Assembly: GCA_963807005.1 (NCBI GenBank)
Contig: CAWDZK010000001.1
Span: forward strand, 682,001 to 746,000
Direction of reading: 5' to 3'
DNA: 64,000 bases
Source of the DNA: CAWDZK01 sp963807005
GTDB taxonomy: Bacteria > Actinomycetota > Actinomycetes > JACCUZ01
Both the position numbers and the translations under genes were made by a program. The notes under the pieces were generated by a model. The model was not told where the DNA came from. It ran no database searches and was given only the letters and a program-made list of their open reading frames with translations. Shown one piece after another: positions 1 through 8,915 of this stretch. Position 1 is the first letter of the stretch. Each line of letters begins with the position of its first letter.

Positions 1-19
1 GCCAGGGCACGGGCCGCCG

Positions 20-40
20 GCCAGGGCATACCGCCCTGGC
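20..40 (-). terminator. Hairpin after the nar operon
   Basis: GCCAGGGC (20-27) and GCCCTGGC (33-40) form a perfect 8-bp stem with a 5-base loop, about 50 bases beyond the narI stop. The same 8-mer also occurs at 1-8. There is no U tract, which is usual for this GC-rich group. It is a likely terminator of the nitrate reductase operon. Confidence 0.5.
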
Positions 41-88
41 GAGTGCGACGCCGTGCCGATACGTCGGTGGCAGCGTCCGTGCCCGTCA

Positions 89-841
89 TCAGCCCACCCG
101 CTCCCAGCCCCGTCGCGGCCTGCGGCTGCCCAGGGTGTCGTCCCGCGAGCGGTACACGACGTACGGCCGGGTGAGGTAGCCCAGTGGTGCGCTGAACACG
201 TGCACCAGCCGGGTGAACGGCCAGAGGGCGAACAGCGAGAAGGCCGCGAGCGCGTGCAACCTGAAGCCGATCGGTGCGGCCGCCATCAGCTCGGGCCGGG
301 GGTCCAGCCGGAAGATCCCGCGGAACCAGACGGAGACGCCCTCGCGGTAGTCGTAGTCCCCGACGGCGTTGGCCACCACGGTGTTGGCGAGACCGAGGAC
401 GATGACGGTGCCCAGCACGGCGTACATCGCCTTGTCCATCCGGGTCGTGGCCGAGAAGACCGGTCCGACGGTGCGCCGGCGGTAGATCAGGATGGCCATC
501 CCGACGACGGTGCAGACCCCGGCCACCGAGCCGATGCCCACCGCGGCTACGTGGTACATGCCCTCGGACACCCCGACAGCCTCGGTCCACGACGATGGCA
601 CGCCCAGTCCCATGACGTGTCCCATCAGCACGAACAGCAGGCCGAAGTGGAAAAGCGGGCTGCCGAGCCGGAGCAGTCGGCGTTCGTACAGCTGGGACGA
701 CCGGGTGGTCCAGCCGAACTTGTCGTAGCGGTACCGCCACCAGTGGCCTACGACGAAGACGGCCAGGCAGACGTAGGGGAACGCCACCCACAGCAGCGTG
801 TCGACGGCCCCCGTGTCCGTCGCGACCTCGGCGGCGCTCAT
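89..841 (-). CDS. narI: Respiratory nitrate reductase gamma subunit NarI
   Basis: This is the membrane cytochrome b subunit (250 aa) that takes electrons from quinol and passes them to NarH. It has about five hydrophobic helices. The four expected haem b histidines are present as two pairs: His65 and His75 (10 apart, in HFGLLFVLMGH), and a second pair 18 apart in the segment beginning FRLHALAAFS. Both spacings match the NarI family. The ATG start overlaps the narJ stop as ATGA, so translation is probably coupled. It is the last gene of narKGHJI. Confidence 0.95.
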   Translation of the reverse strand: MSAAEVATDTGAVDTLLWVAFPYVCLAVFVVGHWWRYRYDKFGWTTRSSQLYERRLLRLGSPLFHFGLLFVLMGHVMGLGVPSSWTEAVGVSEGMYHVAAVGIGSVAGVCTVVGMAILIYRRRTVGPVFSATTRMDKAMYAVLGTVIVLGLANTVVANAVGDYDYREGVSVWFRGIFRLDPRPELMAAAPIGFRLHALAAFSLFALWPFTRLVHVFSAPLGYLTRPYVVYRSRDDTLGSRRPRRGWERVG

Positions 842-1518
842 CGGCGCACTCCACCGGTCAGGTCGGGGCGACGGACGGTCGGGTAGGGAAGGGCCACCGA
901 CGCCTGGTCGGGTGGTGGGAACGGCGCCAGGCCGACGTCCTCGGTCGGCGGCCCCTGCACCGCGAGGCGGTGCACCGCGGACCGCTCGTCGCCGGCCAGC
1001 GGGGGCAGCGTCGCTGTGACGGCGCGCAGGACGTCGGCGTACGGCGACTCCGCATCCACCAGCGCGAGGCGCAGCAGCTCGACCCCGGCGCGATGGTCGA
1101 GGAGCAGCCGCCTGCCGAGGACCGGCTCGGTCGAGGCGAACTCCAGGACCACCGCGAGGTGGTCCGGCAGCTCGTCGGGCGCCAGCTCGAGACCGGCCTG
1201 CCGATAGGCGGTCTTGAGCTCCAGCAGGGCCATGCCGCGCTTGCGGGTGTCGCCGTGCGCGTAGTAGGTCAGGTAGAGGCAGCAGCGCCGCCGGTGGTCG
1301 AAGGTCTCGACGTAGTGTGCGGCGAGGCCGAGGGCCGGGGCCGAGGTGGCGTGGGCGAGGAACCGGCGCAGCGGCGTGGCGAGGCCCCCGGGAAGTCGCT
1401 CGACCTCGGCTGCCAGCAGCGGCAGCTGCTCCACGAGCTGCTCGTCCGGGTAGCCGAGCAGGACCGAGGACACCTGCCAGGCCCGGGCGTCGGCCCGGCC
1501 GTCGCGGTCGCGCCTCAT
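838..1518 (-). CDS. narJ: Nitrate reductase assembly chaperone NarJ
   Basis: Cytoplasmic chaperone (226 aa) that binds apo-NarG and assists cofactor insertion and membrane docking; it is not part of the finished enzyme. The sequence is an all-helical TorD/NarJ type, with the motifs SSVLLGYPDEQL near the start and YVETFDHRRRCCLYLTYYAH in the middle. The start overlaps the narH stop (ATGA) and its own stop overlaps narI. Its position between narH and narI is the canonical order. Length is normal for the family. Confidence 0.93.
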   Translation of the reverse strand: MRRDRDGRADARAWQVSSVLLGYPDEQLVEQLPLLAAEVERLPGGLATPLRRFLAHATSAPALGLAAHYVETFDHRRRCCLYLTYYAHGDTRKRGMALLELKTAYRQAGLELAPDELPDHLAVVLEFASTEPVLGRRLLLDHRAGVELLRLALVDAESPYADVLRAVTATLPPLAGDERSAVHRLAVQGPPTEDVGLAPFPPPDQASVALPYPTVRRPDLTGGVRR

Positions 1519-3215
1519 CGCTCGTCCCGGCCGGGCGTGGCGTCGTCGTCGTCATCTCCGGTGCTGCCGGGACGGGGCGGGAACAGCCCCGCCGGGGCGC
1601 CCTTGCCGTCCCAGTTGAGCAGGTTGACCCGGCGCGCCTTGTCGTCCGGCGCGACCAGTGTGTCGCTGGTCTGCCGCTCCTGCAGCATCCGGAAGTTCTC
1701 CACCGCGACCGGAGTCGTTCCGCCGGATCCCTCGCCGAACGGGCCGGAGCCGCCCATGCCGGGCCCGCCGTCGTAGTCCAGGCTGCACTCGGTGGCCAGC
1801 TCCTCCAGCGAGTGGGCCTGCTCGGCGTGCGCGGGAGGGATGACGTAGCGCTCGTCGTACTTGGCGATCGCGAGCAGCCGGTACATGTCGTACATCCGCT
1901 CGCCGGTCATGCCGACCGCGGCGGCGATGCTCTCGTCGGGGTCGCGGCCCATGGTGATGTCGCGCATGTAGCTGCGCATCGCTGCGAGCTTGTGCAGCAC
2001 CGCGTCGACGGGGGCGACGTCGCCCGCGGTGAACAGCTCCGCGAGATACTCGACGGGGATGCGCAGAGCGTCGATCGCCGCGAACAGGTTGCCCTTGTCC
2101 TCCGCGTCGAAGCCGGTGTCCTTGATGACGTCGACCACCGGTGAGAGGGGCGGGATGTACCAGACCATGGGCAGCGTGCGGTACTCGGGATGCAGGGGCA
2201 GGGCGACCTTGTAGGTGTTGATGAGGGCATGGACCGGTGACCGCTGGGCAGCGTCGATCCAGTCCCTGGGGATCCCCGCCTCCTCGGCGGCGCGTACGAC
2301 TGCCGGGTCGCTGGGGTCGAGGAACACCGAGCGCTGCGCCTCGTAGAGGTCCTGGTCGCCCTCGGTTGACGCAGCCTCCAGGACTTTGTCGGCGTCGTAG
2401 AGCACGAGGCCGATGTAACGCAGCCGCCCGACGCAGGTCTCCGAGCACACGGTGGGGAGCCCGACCTCGATGCGCGGGAAGCAGAACGTGCACTTCTCCG
2501 CCTTGCCGGTGCGGTGGTTGAAGTACACCTTCTTGTACGGACAGCCGCTCACGCACTGCCGCCAGCCGCGGCACCGGTCCTGGTCGACCAGGACGATGCC
2601 GTCCTCGGACCGTTTGTAGATGGCACCGGAGGGACAGGAGGCGGCGCAGGACGGGTTGAGGCAGTGCTCGCAGATGCGCGGCAGGTAGAACATGAACGTC
2701 TGCTCGAATTCGAACTTCACCTTGTCGGCGATGTTCTTGAGCATCACGTCCTTGTCACCGTGATCGGGTGAGCCGCCGAGGTCGTCGTCCCAGTTCGCCG
2801 ACCACTCGATCTTCATGTCCTTGCCGGTGATCAGCGACTTCGGCCGGGCGACGGGGATGTGCTCCTGCAACGGGGCGTTCGTCAGGGTGTCGTAGTCGTA
2901 GGTCCACGGCTGGTAGTAGTCGTCCAGGCCGGGCAGCGTGGGGTTGGAGAAGATGGTGAGCAGCTTGCGCAGCCTGCCCCCGCCCCTCAGGGCGAGGCGG
3001 CCACGCTTGTTGAGCGTCCAGCCGCCGCGCCAGGTCTCCTGGTCCTCGTAGCGGCGCGGGTAGCCCTGCCCTGGGCGCGTCTCGACGTTGTTGAACCACA
3101 CGTACTCGACGCCGCTGCGGTTGGTCCAGGCTTGCTTGCAGGTGACCGAGCAGGTGTGGCAGCCGATGCACTTGTCGAGGTTCATCACCATCGCCATCTG
3201 GGCCATGACCCTCAT
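1515..3215 (-). CDS. narH: Nitrate reductase beta subunit NarH (iron-sulfur)
   Basis: Electron-transfer subunit (566 aa) linking the NarI haems to the NarG active site. Four ferredoxin-like cysteine groups are visible: CIGCHTCSVTC at residues 16-26, CEHCLNPSCAASC, CRGWRQCVSGC (Trp replaces one Cys, as expected for the 3Fe-4S centre) and CTFC further on. The open frame continues far upstream, but the start at 3215 is chosen because an AGGAGGTGA ribosome binding site lies just ahead and the ATG overlaps the narG stop by one base. That predicts coupled translation. Confidence 0.95.
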   Translation of the reverse strand: MRVMAQMAMVMNLDKCIGCHTCSVTCKQAWTNRSGVEYVWFNNVETRPGQGYPRRYEDQETWRGGWTLNKRGRLALRGGGRLRKLLTIFSNPTLPGLDDYYQPWTYDYDTLTNAPLQEHIPVARPKSLITGKDMKIEWSANWDDDLGGSPDHGDKDVMLKNIADKVKFEFEQTFMFYLPRICEHCLNPSCAASCPSGAIYKRSEDGIVLVDQDRCRGWRQCVSGCPYKKVYFNHRTGKAEKCTFCFPRIEVGLPTVCSETCVGRLRYIGLVLYDADKVLEAASTEGDQDLYEAQRSVFLDPSDPAVVRAAEEAGIPRDWIDAAQRSPVHALINTYKVALPLHPEYRTLPMVWYIPPLSPVVDVIKDTGFDAEDKGNLFAAIDALRIPVEYLAELFTAGDVAPVDAVLHKLAAMRSYMRDITMGRDPDESIAAAVGMTGERMYDMYRLLAIAKYDERYVIPPAHAEQAHSLEELATECSLDYDGGPGMGGSGPFGEGSGGTTPVAVENFRMLQERQTSDTLVAPDDKARRVNLLNWDGKGAPAGLFPPRPGSTGDDDDDATPGRDER

Positions 3216-6200
3216 CAGTACGTCACCTCCTGTGACCGCCTGCGGATGACGGTGACCTCGTCGCGCTGGTTGCCGGTCGGGCCGAGGTAGTTGAAGGCGA
3301 AGGACAGCTGCGCGTACCCGCCGACCAGGTGAGTCGGCTTGATGAGGAGTCGTGTGAGCGAGTTGTGGATGCCACCGCGCTTCTTCGACGTCTCGGCGAT
3401 CGGCACGTCGATGAGCCGGTCCTGCGCGTGGTGCATGTACACGGTGCCCTCGGGCATCCGGTGCGACACGATGGCTCGCGCGACGACGACGCCGTTGCGG
3501 TTCACCGCCTCGATCCAGTCGTTGTCGCGCACCCCGATCTTGACGGCGTCCTCCTTGCTCATCCAGATCACCTGCCCGCCGCGCGACAGCGACAGCATGA
3601 ACAGGTTGTCCTGGTACTCCGAGTGGATGGACCACTTGTTGTGCGGCGTCAGGTACCGCAGTGTCAGACCGAGCTCGCCGGTTTCGCCGACCTCCGGCTC
3701 CCCGAACAGCGCGGTCATGTTCAGCGGTGGACGGAAGACGGGGAGGCCCTCGCCGAGCTCGGTCATCCAGTCGTGGTCGAGGTAGAAGTGCTGCCTGCCG
3801 GTCAGGGTGTGCCACGGCTTGAGCCGCTCGACGTTGATGGTGAAGGGGGAGTACCGGCGACCGCCGGTCTCCGACCCGGACCACTCCGGGGAGGTGATGA
3901 CGGGCACCGGGCGGGCCTGGGTGTCGGCGAAGGTGATCTGCTTGCCTTCGTGCTCAGCGGCCAGGTCGGCCATCGGCTGACCGGTGCGCTTCTCGAGTGT
4001 GCGGAACCCCTGGGTCGCCAGGTGGCCGTTCGTGGTGCCGGACAGCGCCAGGATCATCTCGCACGCGTCGACGTCGCGGGCCAGCGACGGCCGGCCGTCC
4101 GCGGGTCCGCCGCGGACGGCGCCGTTCTTGTGGCGCAGGTAGTCGACCTCGCGGTCCAGCGCGTAGGTGACTCCCTTCGTCGTGGCGCCCAGCTCGTCCA
4201 TCAGCGGGCCCAGCGCCGACATCTTCGCCGCGACGGCGCCGTAGTCGCGCTCGACGACGACGAGCTTCGGCATCGTGCTCCCCGGGACCGGTTCGCAGTC
4301 GCCGGCCTTCCAGTCGGCGACCACACCGTGCGGGTTGGCCATCTCGTCCGCCGTGTCGTGCAGAAGTGGCACTGCCACGACGTCACGACGGACGCCTAGG
4401 TGCCGCTCGGCCAGCCGGCTGAAAGCCACAGCGATCGTCTGGAAGGCGTCCCAGTCGGTGCGGGTCTGCCACGGGGGCGGGATCGCCGGGTTGAAGGAGT
4501 GGATGAACGGGTGCATGTCGGTGGTGTTCAGGTCGTGCTTCTCGTACCACGTGGCCGCCGGCAGGACGACGTCGGAGAAGATGGTGGTGCTCGTCATCCG
4601 GAAGTCCAGTGACAGCAGCAGGTCGAGCTTCCCCTCCGGCACCTCGTCGCGCCAGACGACGTCCTTGGGTCGTGCCTCGGGCGGCGCCTCGGTGGCACGC
4701 AGGGAGTTGTCCGCGCCGAGCAGGTGCTTGAGGAAGTACTCGTTGCCCTTGCCCGAGGACCCCAGCAGGTTGGCGCGCCATACCGTGAGGACGCGCGGGT
4801 AGTTGTCCTCGGCGTCGGGATCCTCGCAGGCGAAGCGCAGGCCACCGGACTTCAGCTCGCCCACGACGTAGTCACCGACGCTCTTCCCCGACGCCTGTGC
4901 GTCGTCGGCGAGGGTGAGCGGGTTGCGGTCGAAGGTCGGGTACGACGGCATCCAGCCCATCCGCGCCGACTGGGCGATGACGTCCGCGGTCGTCTTGCCG
5001 GCGAGCTGGCCCGCACCGGTGGCCGCGGCCAACGTGTCGGCACCGAAGTGGTCGTAGCGGTACTGGTCGGAGTGCAGGTACCAGTACGCCGTCTGGATCA
5101 TCTGCCGCGGCGGCCGGGACCAGTCCAGGCCGAACGCCAGCTGGGCCCAGCCGGTGACCGGTCGGCACTTCTCCTGTCCGACGTAGTGGGCCCAGCCACC
5201 GCCGTTGACGCCTTGGCAGCCGGTCAGAGTCGTGAGTGCCAGGAAGGCCCGGTAGATCGTGTCGGAGTGGAACCAGTGGTTCGTGCCCGCGCCCATGAGG
5301 ATCATCGACTTGCCGCGCGACTCCTCGGCGTTGGCCGCGAACTCGCGGCCGATCCGCTCCGCCTTGTGCGCCGGAACCCCGGTGATGGTCTCCTGCCAGG
5401 CCGGTGTACACGGCTGCGACGCGTCGTCGTAGCCCGTCGGCCAGACGCCGGGGAGGCCGTCGCGAGCTACGCCGTACTGCGCGAGCATCAGGTCGTACAC
5501 CGTCGTGACGAGGTGTCCGCCGACCCGGCGAACCGGTACCCCGCGCCGCATCGTCGCGGCCGAGCCGTCCGCAGCGTCGAAGCGCGGCAGGTGCACCTCG
5601 ACCGGCGGCTCCGTGCCCCCCGCGGCCGAGAGCAGCGGGTCGACGTCGGCCAGGTCGAGGTTCCAGCGGCCCGCGCCGCCGGGACCGAACCGGAAGCCGA
5701 GGGAGCCGTTGGGAACGACCGGTTCGCCGGTGCGCGAGTCGAGCAGCACGGTCTTGAACTCGGGGTGTTCGGCGTCCTGCTCCGCTTCGAGGTCGGACGC
5801 TGTCAGGAACTTGCCGGCGTGGTAGCCGCCGTCGCGCTCGTCGAGGCGGACGAGGAAGGGGAGGTCGGTGTACTTCTTCACGTACTCGGTGAAGTACGGC
5901 ACCTGCCGGTCGACGAAGAACTCCTTCAGCGTGACGTGCCCCATGGCCATCGCCAGTGCACCGTCGGTGCCGGGCTGCGCCGCGAGCCACTCGTCGGCGA
6001 ACTTCACGTTGTCGGCGTAGTCCGGGGAGACGGCCACCACCTTCTGCCCGCGGTAGCGCGCCTCGGTCATCCAGTGTGCGTCCGGTGTGCGGGTGACGGG
6101 GACGTTGGAGCCCCACATGATGAGGTAGCCGGCGTCCCACCAGTCCCCGGACTCGGGGACGTCGGTCTGGTCGCCGAAGACCTGCGGCGAGGCCACCGGG

Positions 6201-6916
6201 AGGTCGGCGTACCAGTCGTAGAACGAGAGCATCGTGCCGCCGATGAGCGAGACGAACCGCGCCCCGGAGGCGTGCGACACCATCGACATCGCCGGGATGG
6301 GCGAGAACCCGGCGACCCGGTCCGGCCCGAAGCGCTTGATCGTGTACACGTGGGCGGCGGCGACGATCTCGGCCGCCTCCGCCCAGGTCGCACGCACCAG
6401 GCCGCCCTTCCCGCGGGCCTGCTTGTAGCGCCGCGACAGCTCCGGGTCGGAGACGATGTGCGCCCATGCGAGCACCGGGTCGCCGATGCGGGCCTTCGCC
6501 TCGCGGTACATCTCCAGCAGCACACCCCGCACGTACGGGTACCGCACCCGGGTGGGGGAGTAGGTGTACCAGGAGAACGCTGCGCCGCGGGGGCAGCCGC
6601 GGGGCTCGTACTCCGGGCTGTCGGGTCCCACCGACGGGTAGTCGGTCTGCTGCGACTCCCAGGTGATGATCCCGTCCTTGACGTACACCTTCCACGAGCA
6701 CGAGCCGGTGCAGTTGACCCCGTGGGTGGACCGGACCACCTTGTCGTGGCTCCACCGGTCCCGGTAGAAGTCGTCGGCCTGCCGGCCGCCGGTGCGGTGC
6801 AGGGTCCGCAGGTCGGCGGACACCTCGGCCCGGGTGAAGAACCTGCGGGTCCGCACCAGCGCCTCGCTGAGCCCGTCGTCCATGCGCGGACGGGCGCGCA
6901 TCCCCTCGGCTGTCAT
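3215..6916 (-). CDS. narG: Respiratory nitrate reductase alpha subunit NarG
   Basis: Molybdenum bis-MGD catalytic subunit (1233 aa, normal length) that reduces nitrate to nitrite. The N-terminal FS0 iron-sulfur ligands are His65, Cys69 and Cys73 (HGVNCTGSC) with Cys108. A region reading MWGSNVPVTRTPDAHW fits the molybdopterin site. No twin-arginine signal is evident, consistent with a cytoplasm-facing NarGHI enzyme. The start at 6916 overlaps the narK stop as ATGA; later ATGs at 6901 and 6883 are possible alternatives. The open frame extends past 6916, but that part lies inside narK and is not coding. Confidence 0.95.
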   Translation of the reverse strand: MTAEGMRARPRMDDGLSEALVRTRRFFTRAEVSADLRTLHRTGGRQADDFYRDRWSHDKVVRSTHGVNCTGSCSWKVYVKDGIITWESQQTDYPSVGPDSPEYEPRGCPRGAAFSWYTYSPTRVRYPYVRGVLLEMYREAKARIGDPVLAWAHIVSDPELSRRYKQARGKGGLVRATWAEAAEIVAAAHVYTIKRFGPDRVAGFSPIPAMSMVSHASGARFVSLIGGTMLSFYDWYADLPVASPQVFGDQTDVPESGDWWDAGYLIMWGSNVPVTRTPDAHWMTEARYRGQKVVAVSPDYADNVKFADEWLAAQPGTDGALAMAMGHVTLKEFFVDRQVPYFTEYVKKYTDLPFLVRLDERDGGYHAGKFLTASDLEAEQDAEHPEFKTVLLDSRTGEPVVPNGSLGFRFGPGGAGRWNLDLADVDPLLSAAGGTEPPVEVHLPRFDAADGSAATMRRGVPVRRVGGHLVTTVYDLMLAQYGVARDGLPGVWPTGYDDASQPCTPAWQETITGVPAHKAERIGREFAANAEESRGKSMILMGAGTNHWFHSDTIYRAFLALTTLTGCQGVNGGGWAHYVGQEKCRPVTGWAQLAFGLDWSRPPRQMIQTAYWYLHSDQYRYDHFGADTLAAATGAGQLAGKTTADVIAQSARMGWMPSYPTFDRNPLTLADDAQASGKSVGDYVVGELKSGGLRFACEDPDAEDNYPRVLTVWRANLLGSSGKGNEYFLKHLLGADNSLRATEAPPEARPKDVVWRDEVPEGKLDLLLSLDFRMTSTTIFSDVVLPAATWYEKHDLNTTDMHPFIHSFNPAIPPPWQTRTDWDAFQTIAVAFSRLAERHLGVRRDVVAVPLLHDTADEMANPHGVVADWKAGDCEPVPGSTMPKLVVVERDYGAVAAKMSALGPLMDELGATTKGVTYALDREVDYLRHKNGAVRGGPADGRPSLARDVDACEMILALSGTTNGHLATQGFRTLEKRTGQPMADLAAEHEGKQITFADTQARPVPVITSPEWSGSETGGRRYSPFTINVERLKPWHTLTGRQHFYLDHDWMTELGEGLPVFRPPLNMTALFGEPEVGETGELGLTLRYLTPHNKWSIHSEYQDNLFMLSLSRGGQVIWMSKEDAVKIGVRDNDWIEAVNRNGVVVARAIVSHRMPEGTVYMHHAQDRLIDVPIAETSKKRGGIHNSLTRLLIKPTHLVGGYAQLSFAFNYLGPTGNQRDEVTVIRRRSQEVTY

Positions 6917-8151
6917 GCCCGCGTCGGTAGCGGCTGGCGACGGACGACGCCGACGGTGAACGCCAGCGCGAGGACAGCCACCAGGGCGAGCAGCAGCAGG
7001 CCCACCGCGTAGGACCCGGAGCTGCCGTAGATCGAGCCCATCAGCAGGGGCGGAACGAAGCCGCCGAGACCGCCGGCCGCCCCGACCACGCCCGTGACCG
7101 AGCCCACGGTGCCCGCCGGGCTGCGGCGGGCCACCAGGGCGAACACCGCGCCGGCTCCCGCGCCCAGGGCCGCCGCCATCGACAGGAACGCGACCGTCCC
7201 TACCGGCAGCAGCCCGGGCCGGGCCGACTGCACCGTCGCGCACAGAGCGACCACACCGAGCACGCCCGCGAGCACCGACGACGGTGTGTACCGGTCGGAG
7301 AGCCAGCCACCCACCGGCCGCATCAGCACCGCGACGAGGACGAAGCCCGCCATCCGGTTGGACGCGTCCGCCTGGGTGAGCGCGTAGTCGTTCTTCAGGT
7401 ACGTCGGCAGGTAGACCGAGAAGGCGACGTAGCCACCGAAGGTGACCGAGTACAGCGCGGACGCCTGCCAGGTGATCGGCAGGCGCAGCGTCGCCTGCAG
7501 CCCCGAGAGGAAGCTCCCCGTCGGCATCGCCCGGCCCGGCGGGTCCCGCAGGAGCAGGACGGCCAGCACGCCGTACGCCGTGAGCACGACCGCCGTGAGG
7601 ATGAAGGGTGCGGCGATGCCGAACCGGTCGGCCAGCTTGACCGTGGTGAGGGCACTGATCGCGGTGCCGCCCATCCCGGCCCCGAACACCCCGACGGCGG
7701 TGCCTCTGCGGGTGGCGGTGAACCAGCCGTTGACCAGAGGCACGCCGACCGCGAACGAGGTGCCGGCGATGCCCAGGAAGAAGCCGCCGACCAGCAGGCC
7801 GGCGAAGGACTCATAGCCGCCGAGCCCGAGGTAGAGCACCGGGACGACGGTCGCGAACGACACGGCCGGGAGCATCGTGCGACCTCCCAGCCGGTCGGTC
7901 ATCGCGCCGACCGGGATACGTCCCAGCGCACCCACGATCACCGGGACCGCCACGACCATGGCCTGCTGGAACGAGGTCAGGTCGAGCGACTCCTTCAGCC
8001 GCGGCGCGAGGGGGCTGAGCAGCGCCCAGGCCCAGAAGTTGATGGCGAAGCCGACCGTCGCCAGGGTCAGGGCCGCCCCGGGCGACGAGCCTCTGTCGGC
8101 GATCCGCTGACGGATGCGGGTTGGCGCAGGGACCTGCGACGGCATACTCAC
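6913..8151 (-). CDS. narK: Nitrate/nitrite MFS transporter NarK
   Basis: Polytopic major facilitator protein (412 aa, about 12 hydrophobic segments) expected to import nitrate or exchange it for nitrite. MFS loop motifs are visible: GRIPVGAMTDRLGGR after helix 2, and the glycine-rich helices GVFGAGMGGTAISA and GVVGAAGGLGGF typical of nitrate porters. It is the first gene of the operon and overlaps narG by four bases. The start is either GTG at 8151 or ATG at 8145; no strong ribosome binding site separates them. Two palindromes lie 45-66 bases upstream. Confidence 0.92.
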   Translation of the reverse strand: MSMPSQVPAPTRIRQRIADRGSSPGAALTLATVGFAINFWAWALLSPLAPRLKESLDLTSFQQAMVVAVPVIVGALGRIPVGAMTDRLGGRTMLPAVSFATVVPVLYLGLGGYESFAGLLVGGFFLGIAGTSFAVGVPLVNGWFTATRRGTAVGVFGAGMGGTAISALTTVKLADRFGIAAPFILTAVVLTAYGVLAVLLLRDPPGRAMPTGSFLSGLQATLRLPITWQASALYSVTFGGYVAFSVYLPTYLKNDYALTQADASNRMAGFVLVAVLMRPVGGWLSDRYTPSSVLAGVLGVVALCATVQSARPGLLPVGTVAFLSMAAALGAGAGAVFALVARRSPAGTVGSVTGVVGAAGGLGGFVPPLLMGSIYGSSGSYAVGLLLLALVAVLALAFTVGVVRRQPLPTRA

Positions 8152-8188
8152 GGTCGGCAGACTTCACTGCCGGCTCGGCCGGCGGCCA

Positions 8189-8224
8189 GGGACCTTTGGT
8201 CCCGGGATCTGGGTCCGTGGACCC
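8189..8224. promoter_or_regulatory. Two palindromes ahead of narK (DosR-like)
   Basis: GGGACCTTTGGTCCC (8189-8203) and GGGTCCGTGGACCC (8211-8224) are perfect or near-perfect inverted repeats between the YCII gene and narK. The first resembles the DosR/DevR box GGGACTTTAGTCCC, but its core is one base longer. They could be binding sites for a NarL-family regulator of narK, or tandem terminator hairpins for the upstream gene. Confidence 0.45.
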
Positions 8225-8250
8225 CCGCCGCGCCCCGACGCCGGCTGCGG

Positions 8251-8607
8251 CTACGCCACGCCGGCGAAGGTGCGTACCTCGATGGGCGCATGGATCGCGT
8301 CGGCGACCTTGGCCGCCCAGTTCATCGCGGTGTCGAGGTCTGCGGTCTCGATGATGTAGAAGCCGCCGATGTGCTCCTTCGTCTCGGCGAAGGGGCCGTC
8401 GGTGGTCACGACCTTCCCCTCGGCCACCCGGACGACCGCGGCCGCCTTGGGGTCGGCCAGCCGACCCGAGAAACGCAGCGTGTCGCTCGCCCTCATCTCC
8501 CGCTCGAGGGCACCGACCTTGACCTGGCTCTGCGTCATCTCCTCCTCCGTCATGGGCTCGCGGACCTCGCCCTCGACGTGGTGGACGGACAGCAGGTAGT
8601 GGGTCAT
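8251..8607 (-). CDS. YCII-related domain protein
   Basis: Small cytoplasmic protein (118 aa) of the YCII/DGPF family, with the features KVVTTDGPFAETKEHIGGFY and a C-terminal IEVRTFAGVA. The fold is a ferredoxin-like dimer; no reaction has been established for most members. The family is often adjacent to an ECF sigma factor gene, but none is present here. The start at 8607 is supported by GAGGAGC seven to eight bases upstream. The longer in-frame extension upstream is not protein-like. It lies between heliorhodopsin and narK on the same strand. Confidence 0.85.
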   Translation of the reverse strand: MTHYLLSVHHVEGEVREPMTEEEMTQSQVKVGALEREMRASDTLRFSGRLADPKAAAVVRVAEGKVVTTDGPFAETKEHIGGFYIIETADLDTAMNWAAKVADAIHAPIEVRTFAGVA

Positions 8608-8915
8608 CGTGCAGCTCCTCTCGACGGCCGCGAGCCGCAGGCGGATCCCGTCGGGGCGCGACGCGGCGGGCTCACGGTGGACAGCCTCCCCCACGCCGCC
8701 GGGCGGCAGCCAGGGCCCGAGGTCCCCGATGATCGTCGCGAACGGACGAACCGACCTGCGAACCCGGCGACCAGAAAGGTTGCATGAACCGGTGTAATGC
8801 TCTTGGTCGGGTGGTACGAACGAGGCTGGCGACGGCTCCCGTGCCCTCCTTGCCAGGTGCCCCCTTCCCACCCCGGCAGCAGGGGATGAGCCACGGAGCC
8901 GTCGCCGGTGGGGGC

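Noticed and set aside
4724..7012. 762-codon plus-strand open frame opposite narG
   Set aside because: Antisense shadow of a fully conserved enzyme gene; composition not protein-like.
6917..7243. N-terminal extension of NarG
   Set aside because: The extra 109 codons lie inside narK in another frame and have no similarity to NarG; the ATGA overlap at 6916 explains the true start.
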